Part shown: piece after piece, positions 1 through 9,928 of the stretch
Layout: each line of letters begins with the position of its first letter
Position numbering within the stretch: the first letter of the stretch is position 1
From: Zygnema cylindricum
Lineage: Eukaryota; Streptophyta; Zygnematophyceae; Zygnematales; Zygnemataceae
Assembly: GCA_037447655.1 (NCBI GenBank)
Contig: JBBHKE010002879.1
Coordinates: 97,117-161,116 of the forward strand
Reading direction: 5' to 3'
Length of the DNA stretch: 64,000 nucleotides
Translations under genes and position numbers: made by a program
The notes under the pieces: model-generated
The model's database searches: none
What the model was told of the DNA's origin: nothing
The model's input: the letters and a program-made list of their open reading frames with translations, nothing else

Positions 1-848
1 TCTCTATGCCTCAGCTGTGAGGGAGAGAGAGCTGTTCAGGGAGAGAGAGCTATTCAGGACTTAAGTTATTTTTGGTTGAGTTCGGTTCAGTACTTACCAA
101 AATTAGTGTGACAGTGAAGTTGGGAGTTCACGGTTCATTCACACTTGTGACACGCGTCGTCCCTTGAGAGGAATGCGTGAGTATGTCCTCCGTGGACGTA
201 CGGAAATTCGGCACGACCACGGTAATTCGTGAAGTCAATTCTACGGTCCCAAATCCTCTAATCGGACGGTTGACAGCCGCCGCCAACAAATACTAACGGG
301 GCGTGACTAGATCATTATCGGCGAGACTAGATCACTATCACTTTACGTTGTCTGAACTTCGGTGTAAATATTTGGTAGAACAGAATTTTGTATGTAGTGA
401 ATTAGTTGTTTAGTGTTGAGAATGTGGTTTGTGACATACCTTCAGTACACAGGTATACTCACAGTATTTGTTGTGTTAGAATGTTAGATGTACGGCTGGA
501 ATGCCTCCGTACAGCTTAGTGTAGTTTCGGTGTATAGAAGTAGGACTTAGTGAATTTGATTCATTAGGAACAAATGATATGAAAACTGTACACTCAGTTT
601 TATGTAATTTCATTTCTGCATATCTCACAGATCTGTGAGCCGAATTCATTGAAATTTTGTGTGTGCTTTTCTTTGTATGTTATCTACACTGTGGTAAATT
701 TTCAGGACCATTTCTGTTCAACCATCGGTATTTGTGGATTTTCCTATTTTGATTTGTTATACGATGACTACTGCTGCATCTTCTTCATCTTCAGTGCCAA
801 CAGTTGTCTCAGAACAACAAATTTTTCAGTACACGATGTAGACGTTAT
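1..848 (+). repeat. Dispersed repeat, copy A (promoter/leader-like module)
   Basis: This segment is closely matched by 27772-28530 in the same orientation. Shared blocks include the 'atgcctcagctgtgag' start, the 'ttggttgagttcggttcag' region, a block around 480-560 and the end around an ATG followed by Thr-Thr-Ala and a Ser run (about 762-800). Copy A carries about 80-100 bp near 390-478 that copy B lacks. Copy B carries about 50 bp near 28345-28400 that copy A lacks. The left edge is cut by the window. The end of each copy resembles a short leader intron ('ttttcag') followed by a start codon, so the module may be the 5' part of a mobile gene. No transposase or polymerase domain is visible. 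Confidence 0.75.
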
Positions 849-984
849 TAAAACAAAACTGTGAAGTCACCAAAAGTTAAAAACATTGTAAAAAAAATAA
901 AAAAGTAAAAATGTGTATATACTTAAGTTCAATAACATGTAGTAGAAAAAATAATCACATTTTTTCTACATTTTATCTATGATA
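849..984. other. AT-rich spacer, nothing recognised
   Basis: AT-rich sequence with A runs. No gene or repeat is recognised. Confidence 0.4.
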
Positions 985-1400
985 ACTATTATTAAATGTA
1001 TCCATCTCCCCCTCCCGCTTCCTCTCCTTCTCCTCCTCCATTTCCCTCCTCCCCCCTCCCTCTCCCTTCCTCCTCCCTCTCTTTTTCACCTTCTCGCTTC
1101 CCCGTCCCACTCCCCTTCCCCCTTCTCAACCCCCTCCCCCTCTCTCTCCCTCTCCCCTTCTCTCCTCTTCTCTCCCCATTTCTCCTCCTCTCCTCCTCTC
1201 CTCCCTCCCTCCCTCCCTCAACCTCTACCCTTCCCTCCCCCTTCCCCCCCTTCTCCCTCTCCCCCTCTCTGCTGCTTCTTCCCCCTCCCACTCCCTTTGT
1301 CATTTTCGCTCCTCCCCCTCCCTCTTCCGCTTTCCCTCTCCCACCCTTCTCTGCCTGTCCCTCCCTCTCCCTCTCCCCATTATCTTTCCCTTTCCCTCCC
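985..1400 (+). repeat. Long polypyrimidine tract (C/T-rich low complexity)
   Basis: About 400 bp in which the plus strand is almost entirely C and T, with CTCCCT- and CTTCCC-like units. It ends exactly where the left LTR begins (TG at 1401). The Pro/Leu/Ser-rich reading frames here, and the Gly/Arg/Glu-rich frames on the other strand, are products of composition and not genes. Confidence 0.85.
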
Positions 1401-1868
1401 TGTAAAAGAGGCAATAATACACCACAACACGTCACAGTGCACAGCGGAAAACACCAAGGATCTTCCCGTAGCAACAGCAGGAGCACACAGAACTCACAGA
1501 CAAGGTTGCGCTTTATTACTTGAAAGAGAGTACAAGGTTGCGCTAACTGTGTAGGTCTACTTGAGGTGTCATTCACTAGGTCTTACTCGACTATTTAAAC
1601 TAACTAACTGCTAGTCAACCTAGTACTATACAGCTATACACGTGGACTTTCACGGTCAACTGAGATCTATCCAAAACTTCCTTCTAGAACTATACTGCTC
1701 AATCTACATTCTGCGGCATTGCTATGCTGCGTTGCTGCGCTACTAAGTTGCTACGCCGCTAAGTTGCTATGCTGCGCTGGTCTGGAATCGCAACTACGCT
1801 GCTCTGAAATCGCAACTGTAGCAGCCTAGCCTTAACCACTAAGTACCCAATTCTGTAACCCTGTTACA
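1401..1868 (-). repeat. 3' LTR of the Ty3/gypsy element
   Basis: In element orientation it begins TGTAACAGGG and ends TTTTACA. It contains a TATA-like TTTAAATAG (1591-1599) and, further along in element orientation, an AATAAA poly(A)-type signal (1512-1517), the order expected for U3-R-U5. The motif acaaggttgcgct occurs twice about 35 bp apart. The stretch about 1710-1815 is a degenerate array of GCTGCG/TTGCTAC-like words. Confidence 0.92.
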
Positions 1869-1885
1869 GTGCCTCCCACTAAGGA
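1869..1885 (-). other. Polypurine tract of the Ty3/gypsy element
   Basis: In element orientation the purine-rich CCTTAGTGGGAGGCAC directly precedes the TGTAACAGG start of the 3' LTR. This is the position of the plus-strand primer. Confidence 0.65.
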
Positions 1886-1913
1886 GTCAGCGTCCCGCTG
1901 AACTTTGATTGAC

Positions 1914-3188
1914 TCAGGGAAACTGCAATTGCCGGAGTATGTCATATGTTTCCTCGCGATACTCTTCGAACTCCTGGCGAAGGGCGTCGAGTTGATTTTG
2001 GAGTTGTTCACATCGGGTCTCCAGTAACGCGATGTGATGATCTGCAGCTGCCAACCGCCGCCGAGTGATTCGTTCCCGAACTTGATCTTCCCCTTCCTCA
2101 ACCTCGGGTACTTCGGGTCGCGGCGGAACGTCCGCCGGTGCAGGCTCCTCGGGTGCCGTAATCCGGGGTTCTTCAGGATCGGCCACTGGGGAAACTTCCT
2201 CCGCTTCTTCGTCCGCCGGTTCCCACCGAGGTACCTTCCGTAATTTAAAGGACACGTGTTTCCTTGCAGCTCGAGCCCGCTGCAGAGCATTCTTTCGAGC
2301 CAACTTGAGTACCCGCACCTCAGGGGTGACCTCCGCTCTAGAGATGATGTCGTGGAGGCGGACATCCCACGGGTGATAATGACGGAGTAACCCGGGAACA
2401 TCAATCCTGTACCTGTAGTTGTCCTCTACCACTTCCACGAACGGTAAGGCGTGAGGGTTTAGCTGCATATAACCCTTATGATTATTTCCCAAGTCTTTTG
2501 TCCGCATGAAATTCCACGTTGGGTGTGAAGGAACGTCGGCAGGAATATGGATAGGATATCCAGGCTTCTTTATACGCCATTCCTCGGGCCACTCCGAGGG
2601 GTTCTAATAAAACCTTTTGGCGAAGCTGAAGGCGAGGTCTGGATGCTGGGTGTCGACCGGTAGTGGAAACAGGTAGTCGGGAATTTCCTCTCCTTGTTCG
2701 CTTTCCTCTTCCGGATCTCTTCGGTTCCCTCGCAGGAGGAACACATCGTCGCCACAGGGGTATTGTGCCTCTACCTTCTTTTCCGCGCTTTTAGATGACT
2801 GCTCGTCCGCGGAATTCTCCTTGTTTGGGTCCCGCATCACCTCCAGATTTGAGGCGCGCTCTTCAATTGGCGGAGGCGTTAGTTCTCGTTCCGGTTCCTC
2901 TGCCTCCGATAGCTCATGATCTTCTTTAAATTCCTGATCACCTTCCCGGGTTGGGGTGTATTCAGGGTCTTGTGAGTTTTCTGATCCCTCCCCTCCACTA
3001 GTCTCTGCTGGTCCTGCCTCGCTGCTGGCACTTTCCCCAGGTTCCGGCTCCACTTCTACTTCTCTTCGCCTGCTTGCTTCCACCATGGCCTCCCCCGCCC
3101 TTAACAATCTCTCGGGACGGTTCGGATCTCCTTGTCCCACGCGTACCAATCTCCTCCTTTTCGGTGGTGGAGAGGACGACGACGCCAT
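1914..3188 (-). pseudogene. Extra ORF (ORF3) downstream of pol in the Ty3/gypsy element, one internal stop
   Basis: About 425 codons in the gag-pol frame, from an ATG at 3188 to a TGA at 1914-1916, interrupted by one TAG at 2604-2606. The protein starts with a Ser/Pro stretch and a basic PKRRRLVRV patch resembling a nuclear localisation signal. A long Glu/Ser/Pro-rich acidic part follows (to about residue 165). After the TAG comes a more folded-looking part with Trp/Tyr/His (around VEDNYRYRIDVPGLLRHYHP) and a Lys/Arg-rich helix. The end is a heptad-like coiled coil (LETRCEQLQNQLDALRQEF). No signal peptide or membrane span is visible, so it is not obviously env-like. The family is not recognised. 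The same frame also stays open from pol (3665) to 3188 apart from TAGs at 3666 and 3402, so it could have been a C-terminal extension of the polyprotein. Confidence 0.7.
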
Positions 3189-3665
3189 AGACACTGCTGA
3201 ACCAGACAATTCCGGTAATTCCAGAAGCGAAGGTAAACTGATTGTGTGGAGAGAATCAATTTCCAAGCTGCCGAGACTGGGTTGGTCGTGAGGACGGATG
3301 GCGGCTTTATTCACGGGGGTTGAGGGTTTCACTTTTGTTCTTTGGGAAGCGTCGCAGCGTGCGAGGGTATCGCAGCGTCCATCATTTATAAAACTGCGCT
3401 GCTACGGCGAAACCGAGGGCTCGTCGTTTCCCACATAGTGAAACACAATTGCGCCGTTGCGCCTTCTTGTCAACGCAGCGGTGGTGCTGCGATCCTCTGA
3501 CATCATCGTAACCATGTTGCGCTGCGGTGGCTGCGCTGCTACAGCGGTGCGGTGTGGTAACATCGCCGCTACGGTCCTCTGCCGCGTCCCCAAGATGATT
3601 GCGATGGTTGCGACACTGCGATTCGCTCCTTTGTTGCGGCCGCTGCGATTGCCCCTCCGGTAAAG

Positions 3666-6600
3666 CTAAGTGTCCTCACTCCGTTGAAACGGGCGCGGCA
3701 ACTCCGACGAATGTAGATCCCTCCCGTCCACCCAAGAGTCGTCCTCAGCACCGTAACCCTTCCAACGCACCAAGTATTGGGTGGAGTTGGAATTCCGAGA
3801 GTGGCGTGACTGAAGGATCTCTTCCACCTCATACTCGTCCGAGGTTCCGCGAACGGGTGGTAGAGGAGTATGCCGTCGTCGATTAGGGAACATCAAATCA
3901 GGATCGCGGAAAGGTTTAAGGAGGGAAACATGGAAGATATTGTGGATATTCCAGTCCGTCGGGATATCCAATTTGTAAGCCACATCGCCTACACGGGAAA
4001 GAATTGTGAACGGTCGCTTGAACTTCGGTGCCAACTTCTTAGAGAGGGCACACGGCAAGGATAGGTTTGCCATATTAAGGCGAACCTTGTCCCCCACGCT
4101 AAAGACGGTGTCCTTCCGGTGGGCGTCGGCCTGCGACTTTTGACGATCCTTTGCCATTTGGAGCGCCTTGGCCGCCTTTTCCAGGTTTCCTTGCAGCGTT
4201 TTGGCAAAGTCTAGGGCTGCCGGTGTTTGGCAGTCCGCTAACAATAAGTTTTGGGGAAGAGTGGGCTGTCGTCCATTGAGGGAAAATGGCGTAGCATTTG
4301 TTGACGAGTGCACTGCACTGTTGTATGCAACCTCGATTGCCGTTAAATGGTCCACCCAATACGTTTGGTGCACCGAGACATAAGCCCGCAATGCGTCCTC
4401 CAAAGTTCGATTCACCCTTTCAGTCTGACCATCAGTTTGAGGGTGGTAGACTATGGACATGGCCAGCTACGTGCCACATAATGCAAATAGATTTTGCCAA
4501 AAGTGGCTCACGAATTTACGATCGCGGTCGCTGACGATCCTTTTTGGAAGTCCGTGATGGCGGAATATCTCACCAAAGAATAAGTCCGCGATATCTCGTA
4601 CAGTAGCTGTGGTGGACGTAGGTAGAAAATGTGCCATTTTCGTCAGGTAATCCACGACGACGAAGATTGAGTCGTAGCCCTCCTTTGTCCAAGGAAGGGC
4701 CACGATGAAATCCATCGAGATCGCCTCCCAAGGAACAGATGGTATTGGAAGGGGTTGTAACAGACCTTGTTGCCTTGAATCCGATTTGTTCCTATTACAC
4801 GAGTCACACGTCCGGACATATTCTGCAATGTCTCGAGTCATGTTTGGCCAGTAATACGCCTCAGCGACACGTGCGGTTGTTTTATCCCGCCCAAAATGTC
4901 CACTGAGCGGCTCGTCGTGACTCATTTTAAGAATCGTGTGACGAAGTTCCGTATTTGTTGGCACATAAAGCCGTGTTGTCTTACTCGGTCTGTACCACCA
5001 CATACCATTGGCGGTTCGAACGAGTACCTTCCGTTTGATGAGTTCCTTTAGTGCATCATCGTCGTCGTAGGCGGCCTTTATCCGACTTAACCACTGTTCA
5101 TCCACCTGCACCGTAATGGTGACTGCGCTGAGTTTCGGATCTTGCGCTGCGGTCGACGCTGCGGTGTTCTCCTTCACAGAGCTTACGTTCCCATGCTGCG
5201 ATGCTTGCGGTCGTTGTGCCGCTACTGGCGCAGCGACTCCGGGTCTCCTTGACAGCGCATCCGCCGGGTTCGTTTTGCCTGGCTAATATTTTATAACAAG
5301 TTCCGGACCGAAGGTCTGCAGAAACGTCATCCAACGCACTTGTTTCTTGGACAACTTTGGCTGGGTTTGAAGATACTGTAAGGCGTGGTGATCCGTGATA
5401 ATCGTGATCCGTTTCCCTTGAACGTAACACTTCCAAACCTCCAGCGCATTGATGATAGCTATTGTCTCTTTCTCATGGGTGGCCCGGTTCAGCTCTGCTG
5501 CCTTTAGTTTTCGACTGTCGTAGGCGATGGGTTGAAGGCCTTTTCCTTGATCCTGCATAAGGATCGCTCCAATAGCCGTATCGTTAGCGTCGGTAATTAT
5601 CGTCCAAGGTAAGTCCGGATCGGGAACAGCTAACACAGGGGCGATAACCAACCGCTCCTTTAGCGTGTTAAAGGATGCCCCTTGCGCCGCTTTCCAATCA
5701 TAGGGCACATCATTCTTGAGCAATTCCGTGAGCGGTGCAACGATTTTTGCGAAACTTTCGACAAAACGTCCATAATAGGAGCATAGTCCTAGGAAGCTCC
5801 GTAACTCCGTGATATTTGCTGGCTGCGGCCACTCCTTAATGGCCTTTGTCTTGTTTGGATCCATTGCGATTCCGTCCCGGCTCACCACATGGCCTAAAAA
5901 ATCAATCTTCTCCTTGAAGAAGTCACATTTACTTCTTTTTGCGTATAACTGATGCTCCCGAAGAACTTGTAGGACCGTCCGTAAGTGCTTCATATGCTCT
6001 TCCTTCGTTCGGAGTTCGTCCAACTCGGTGTACCTCATCTTGTACATCCGATTAGCCGGGGGTACCGCTCCAGGAACAAGCTCTATCCTATGGTCTACTT
6101 CGCGCTTCGGAGGTAATCCTTCGAGGAGCTTCAAGGGAAATACATCTGCGTACTCCTCGAGAAGTTTTGTCACGACTTCCGGGGCCTCTTCGGAAGTTTT
6201 TCCAATGTCGTCACTTTCTTTGGAGTTGAAGTCGGGGTCCTTAATCTTCCATTCTTCCGGGATCTCCTCCTTCGCCTCCTCCATTGGCTGGACGACCGCC
6301 ATACCAATCGTTTCCCCTTTTTTGAGTGCCCTCTTAAGCTGTAAGGGCGAAAGTAGGCGTCCCTCTTCCGCTCCCTTACCAGCCGCTCCCGCTTTTACCT
6401 CAAACTCTTCTTCACCTTTCTTCACTCTCATGGCGCCACTTCTCCAATCGATTGTCGGATTCCATTTTTGCAGCCACAACTTACCTAAGATTACCTCATC
6501 GTCCCTAAGAGGTAATACATGAAGCGTGTCATACCATCGGAATTTCCCGATTCCGACGCCTACCCGCGGAGTACGATGAGTTATGGACAAGGAACTTCCG

Positions 6601-6989
6601 TCGGCCAATTGTACCGATTGATGATCCCTTAATACCACAAGAGGAAGTTTCAACCTTTTCACCATCGCCTCGTTAATGAAGTTTCCCGATGCTCCGAAGT
6701 CCACCATGAAGTTAGCTGTGTTCACTCTGATTTGACCCCGAAATATTAAAGGGTCTCTTCCTTCTCCGGCTAACCTCATTACGTTAAGTTTTCCCTTTTT
6801 GGGACCTTTTTGTTCTGGACATTCTCGAGCCATATGATCGGGGGAACCGCAATGAAAGCATAGGCCATTTTGCCTCCTCCGTTGGAGCTCCTCGGGGGAT
6901 AAGTCATTCGTCTTGGTCTTGGTAGGTTTCTTCTTTCTCCGCAGGACGTTGACCACTTCTTTATCCTCGTCAATTGCGCCGAGCTCCAT
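3666..6989 (-). pseudogene. pol: Ty3/gypsy pol: knuckle, protease, RT (core deleted), RNase H, integrase, chromodomain
   Basis: A CCHC knuckle ([15 protein letters not shown]) and a retropepsin-like segment ([10 protein letters not shown], where the family has D-S/T-G) are followed by the RT N-terminal edge ([18 protein letters not shown]). The frame then passes directly to the RT end ([12 protein letters not shown]), near 6005. The fingers/palm region with both catalytic Asp motifs, expected to be about 120-130 residues, is missing without a frame change. RNase H ([19 protein letters not shown]) follows. Integrase shows a His/Cys zinc module (CDSCNRNK), SMDFIVALP and SDRDRKF, and its Glu in [12 protein letters not shown] chromodomain ends it (YEVEEIL...YLVRWKGY...DDSW). 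In-frame TAGs lie at 5283-5285 and 4467-4469. A TAG at 3666-3668 ends this part. Confidence 0.92.
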
Positions 6990-7724
6990 GGGGGTTGGAC
7001 CATCGTCTTGTCGGTTTCCTTCGCTGCTGCTCGACCCGTAGTGATAAGGTCTCTGGAGGCTAAAGTCGACCGAATCGGTCCGCTCCGCAAAATGGATGAT
7101 TGCCGAGAGAATAGGAGTCGTGCTTTCCCGAGCAAGCCACTATTCCACATCCCTATGAATAGATGATTTAAGCCCATTCACGTAACGATCCACGGCTTCA
7201 TCCTCCGTCATCGTAGGTATTTGAACTTAGCACTCCAAGAACCGCTGCGTAAACTCCAACACTAAGGTTCGTTGCTTCAATATTGCGATCTTATCTCTTG
7301 CCGCCTTCACCGTGTTGACGGGTTGCCAAGCGTCGCGGAGAAGTTGAACGAAGAGTGCCCAGACGGTCGGTATCACATCGTCCTCCACCAATGTCCTCCA
7401 CCATGCCCCTGCTGCCCCTTTAAAAAGACCACCCGCGTAGTGAACCTTCTCACGGTCCGATAGGCAAGGAAAATTCTCGAGATAGTTCGCAATGGAGAAT
7501 AGCCATGTGTCCAAGTTCTTGTGTCTTGCAGGGTCAAAATCGTCAGGAAGTCTTAATTTCGGTCTCTTGAAGTCTCTCTCCATGCCTCCATGAAGTCGCT
7601 CCCCAAGACGAGACTCCAAAGCTGCGACGGTGTTGCTCAGCTGCGCGTTCTGTAGTCTAACACTTTCCAACTCCCTGAGAACTTGCGCTAACATTTCTCT
7701 GGTGGATACGCCGTATTCATCCAT
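6990..7724 (-). pseudogene. gag: Ty3/gypsy gag, two internal stops
   Basis: The frame starts at an ATG (7724) with a leucine-rich coiled-coil-like N-terminus (VLRELESVRLQNAQLSNTV). A capsid-like segment follows (KNLDTWLFSIANYLE, GAAGAWW, ILKQRTLVLEFTQRF), typical of plant retrotransposon gag. It is in the same frame as pol, so a single gag-pol polyprotein is likely. In-frame stops are a TAA at 7227-7229 and a TAG at 7140-7142. Downstream the frame runs on without another stop into the zinc knuckle. Confidence 0.85.
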
Positions 7725-7744
7725 GCTATCGAGTCATATGAAAT

Positions 7745-7757
7745 TGCTCTGATACAA
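7745..7757 (-). other. Primer binding site (tRNA-iMet-like)
   Basis: In element orientation TTGTATCAGAGCA follows the 5' LTR end after one base. It resembles the common plant PBS complementary to the 3' end of initiator tRNA-Met (TGGTATCAGAGC), with one mismatch near its start. Confidence 0.7.
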
Positions 7758-7758
7758 G

Positions 7759-8223
7759 TGTAAAAGGGACAATAATGCACTCAGCACGTCACAATGCAAA
7801 GCGGAAACACTAAGGATCTTCCCGTAGCAACAGTAGGATCACACAGCACTGACAGACAAGGTTGCGCTTTATTACTTGAAAGAGAGTACAAGGTTGCGCT
7901 CACTGAGAAGATCTACTTGAAGAATCTGCTATTCACTAGGCCTACTTGACTATTTAAATTAGCTGCTAGTCAACCTAGTATTGTACAACTGTACACGTGG
8001 ACCTTCACGGTCAACCGAGACCTATCCAAACATTCTTCTAGAACTATACCGCTCAATCTACATTTTGGAGCGTTGCTATGCTGCGTTGCTATGTCGCTGC
8101 GTTGCTAAGTTGCTACGCTGCTGCTCTACGCTGGTCTGGGATCGCAGCTGCGCTGCTCTGGAACCGCAACCATAGCAGCCTAGCCTTAGCCACTAAGTAC
8201 TCAAATCCTGTAACCCTGTTACA
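7759..8223 (-). repeat. 5' LTR of the Ty3/gypsy element
   Basis: Direct repeat of 1401-1868 with the same TG...CA ends, TATA-like box (7951-7958) and AATAAA (7868-7873). The two LTRs differ by scattered substitutions and several small indels, which indicates an old insertion. Confidence 0.92.
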
Positions 8224-8281
8224 GTTCACCTCCCCAATCTACTATGCTGGAATCATGAATGTTAATACTTTCATGTTCTCC

Positions 8282-9382
8282 TCACAATGTCAATGTGTAG
8301 ATTTTAGTTTCTTTGAGGTACTTCAACACCCACTTGAATGCGATCCAATGTTGCTTGCTTCGCCTGTGCAAAAATCGGCTTAAGATGCCGATTGCGGTGG
8401 CGATATTGGGACGGGTGCAATTCATTGTATAAATGAGCGCTCCCAGTGCTTCTCGGTAGGGGGTTTCGAGTGGTTCCCCTTGCCTCTCTTCAAGTTCCTT
8501 AATCAGGTTGTTTCCAAGTTTCAATGGGGTGTTGACTCCCCTTGCATCCTTCAAATTAAATCTGGTAAATAACTCTCCAATATATTTTCTTTGAGTTAGA
8601 TGTGTTTTCCTATTGACTCTGTGTTTGATGACTTCTATGCCTAGAACATATTTGAGTCCTCCTAGATCTTTCATTTCGAATTGACTCTTTGACATGTCTT
8701 TTACTTTGGCTATATCTTCTTTGGTTTTGCCTAGAGTAATCAAGTCATCTATATAGATAGCAATGATTATGTTCATTTCAGCATTGTAATAGACATAGTG
8801 GTCTGTCTCTATTTTTACAAACCCTTGACTCTAAAGATACTCATCAATCTTGATGTTCCAAAGTCAAATGGGATTGCTGGTTTGTCAGATTTTGGACAGC
8901 CTACAGACTTTGTTCGGGCACATGGGGTCTTGGAACCCTTTAGGCTGCTCCATGTACAATTCCTCCTCCAATTCCTCGTCCAGTTCGCTTTGATGGAAAG
9001 TCATTTTCACATTCACCTGCTCGATTTCCAAGTTAAGGATGGCGGCCAAATCTAGTAAGGTACGAATAGAATTATACCTTACAACTAAAGAGAATGTTTC
9101 TTTCTAATCATTGCCTTCTTTTTGCATGTAACCCTTAGCCAATAGTCTTGCTTTGTACCGATTAATGGTCCCATTTCCATTTCTTTTGATTGAAAAAGTC
9201 CATCTGCTACCAACCGGTTTTTTTCCTTGCGGCAAGTCTTCTAACGCCCATGTTCTATTTTGCAAGATGGATGCCATTTCCTCATTGAATTGGCCCTTCC
9301 ACTGTTCCCCATCCTCACCATTGAGAGCTTGATGGAGAGTGCAATTATGTGGTCTCCATTGACCCGCAGAATGAGCAGCCAA
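8282..9382 (-). pseudogene. Ty1/copia reverse transcriptase, decayed
   Basis: The segment 9382-9104 matches the copia RT start (NEEMASILQNRTW, PVGSRWTFSIKRNGNG, YKARLLAKGYMQ). The middle (about 9100-8780) is degraded and holds three in-frame stops, though ELYMEQPKGFQDP is still readable. The usual Q-M/V-D-V motif reads QVNV here, so the first catalytic Asp is replaced. The segment 8776-8282 keeps IYIDDL, the second catalytic motif, then DLGGLKYVLGIEV and a leucine-rich RNase H-proximal stretch (HWIAFKWVLKYLKETK). All pieces share one frame. Confidence 0.88.
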
Positions 9383-9928
9383 TGTAAAGCCACTAGAATA
9401 AAGTATGTCCTTTCCTCTTTCCTAATGAATTAGTGCCACCTTGGCACACAAGTATTCTGACCACCCTCACCCCTATGTAGACCCGACTCCCTTGAGCCAA
9501 ACACATAAATAATTACTTAATTTGCTCTCATGAGCAGTAAGTTATGGCTGGTCATAGATGGCCTTTATAGTTACAAGCTCTCTTATAAAGAGGTGTTTAA
9601 ATTTCACTAAGTCTTGGTTTGCCTACTCTCAGCTACCTATTACTTAACCCTAGACCAATAAGAACACTCTACAGTATAAGAAGGTAGAGTGGCCGATGAA
9701 ATTCTCGTACGACCATTGTACGACATGGCTTTTCGGGTGACGCTTGTCAGATCGAGAGCCATGGTTCCTACTCCCATCTTTTGCAGTGTCCAATGAAGTG
9801 GCGTCACATGGCATCGCATCACCCAAAGCGAAGAAACTCCGGTTGTTTAAAAAAATTGAGATTTCAAAGAAGGAGAGGAACTCCAAAAAAGTAAAAAATT
9901 GTTACATCGAACATGAAAAAGATTCACT
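9383..9928. other. Stretch between copia gag and RT, nothing recognised
   Basis: This interval lies where protease and integrase would be in an intact copia element. No integrase or protease motif could be read in any frame. Confidence 0.4.

Larger units (their letters stand above)
1401..8223 (-). mobile_element. Ty3/gypsy LTR retrotransposon (chromodomain-bearing), degenerate
   Basis: Two LTRs (1401-1868 and 7759-8223) in direct orientation flank an internal region coding on the minus strand. A tRNA-Met-like primer binding site lies inside the 5' LTR and a purine-rich tract inside the 3' LTR. Order in the element: gag, CCHC knuckle, protease, truncated RT, RNase H, integrase, chromodomain, then an extra ORF before the 3' LTR. 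LTR ends follow the TG...CA rule. No matching 4-5 bp target duplication is visible: 1396-1400 reads ctccc and 8224-8228 reads gttca. The LTRs differ at many positions and by small indels, so the insertion is not recent. Seven in-frame stops and an RT deletion make it non-autonomous. Confidence 0.93.

Noticed and set aside
979-1576. Three long Pro/Leu/Ser or Gly/Glu/Arg-rich frames
   Set aside because: They arise from the polypyrimidine tract and run into the LTR. Overlapping frames on both strands are open only because of composition.
1914-3188. ORF3 as an env gene
   Set aside because: No signal peptide, transmembrane segment or cysteine-rich ectodomain is visible. The composition is acidic and nuclear-protein-like.
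3402-3886. Overlapping plus-strand frames in the pol-ORF3 spacer
   Set aside because: They are antisense to the element's frame, and GC-rich composition keeps several frames open.
2604-7229. TAG/TAA read as glutamine (nuclear code change, as in some ulvophyte algae)
   Set aside because: Conserved host genes here end with TAA (Rsm22), TAG (Ppx) and TGA (PsbP-domain gene, Vps36) at the family C-terminus, and their exons contain no in-frame TAG or TAA. The stops are confined to retrotransposons, so decay is simpler.
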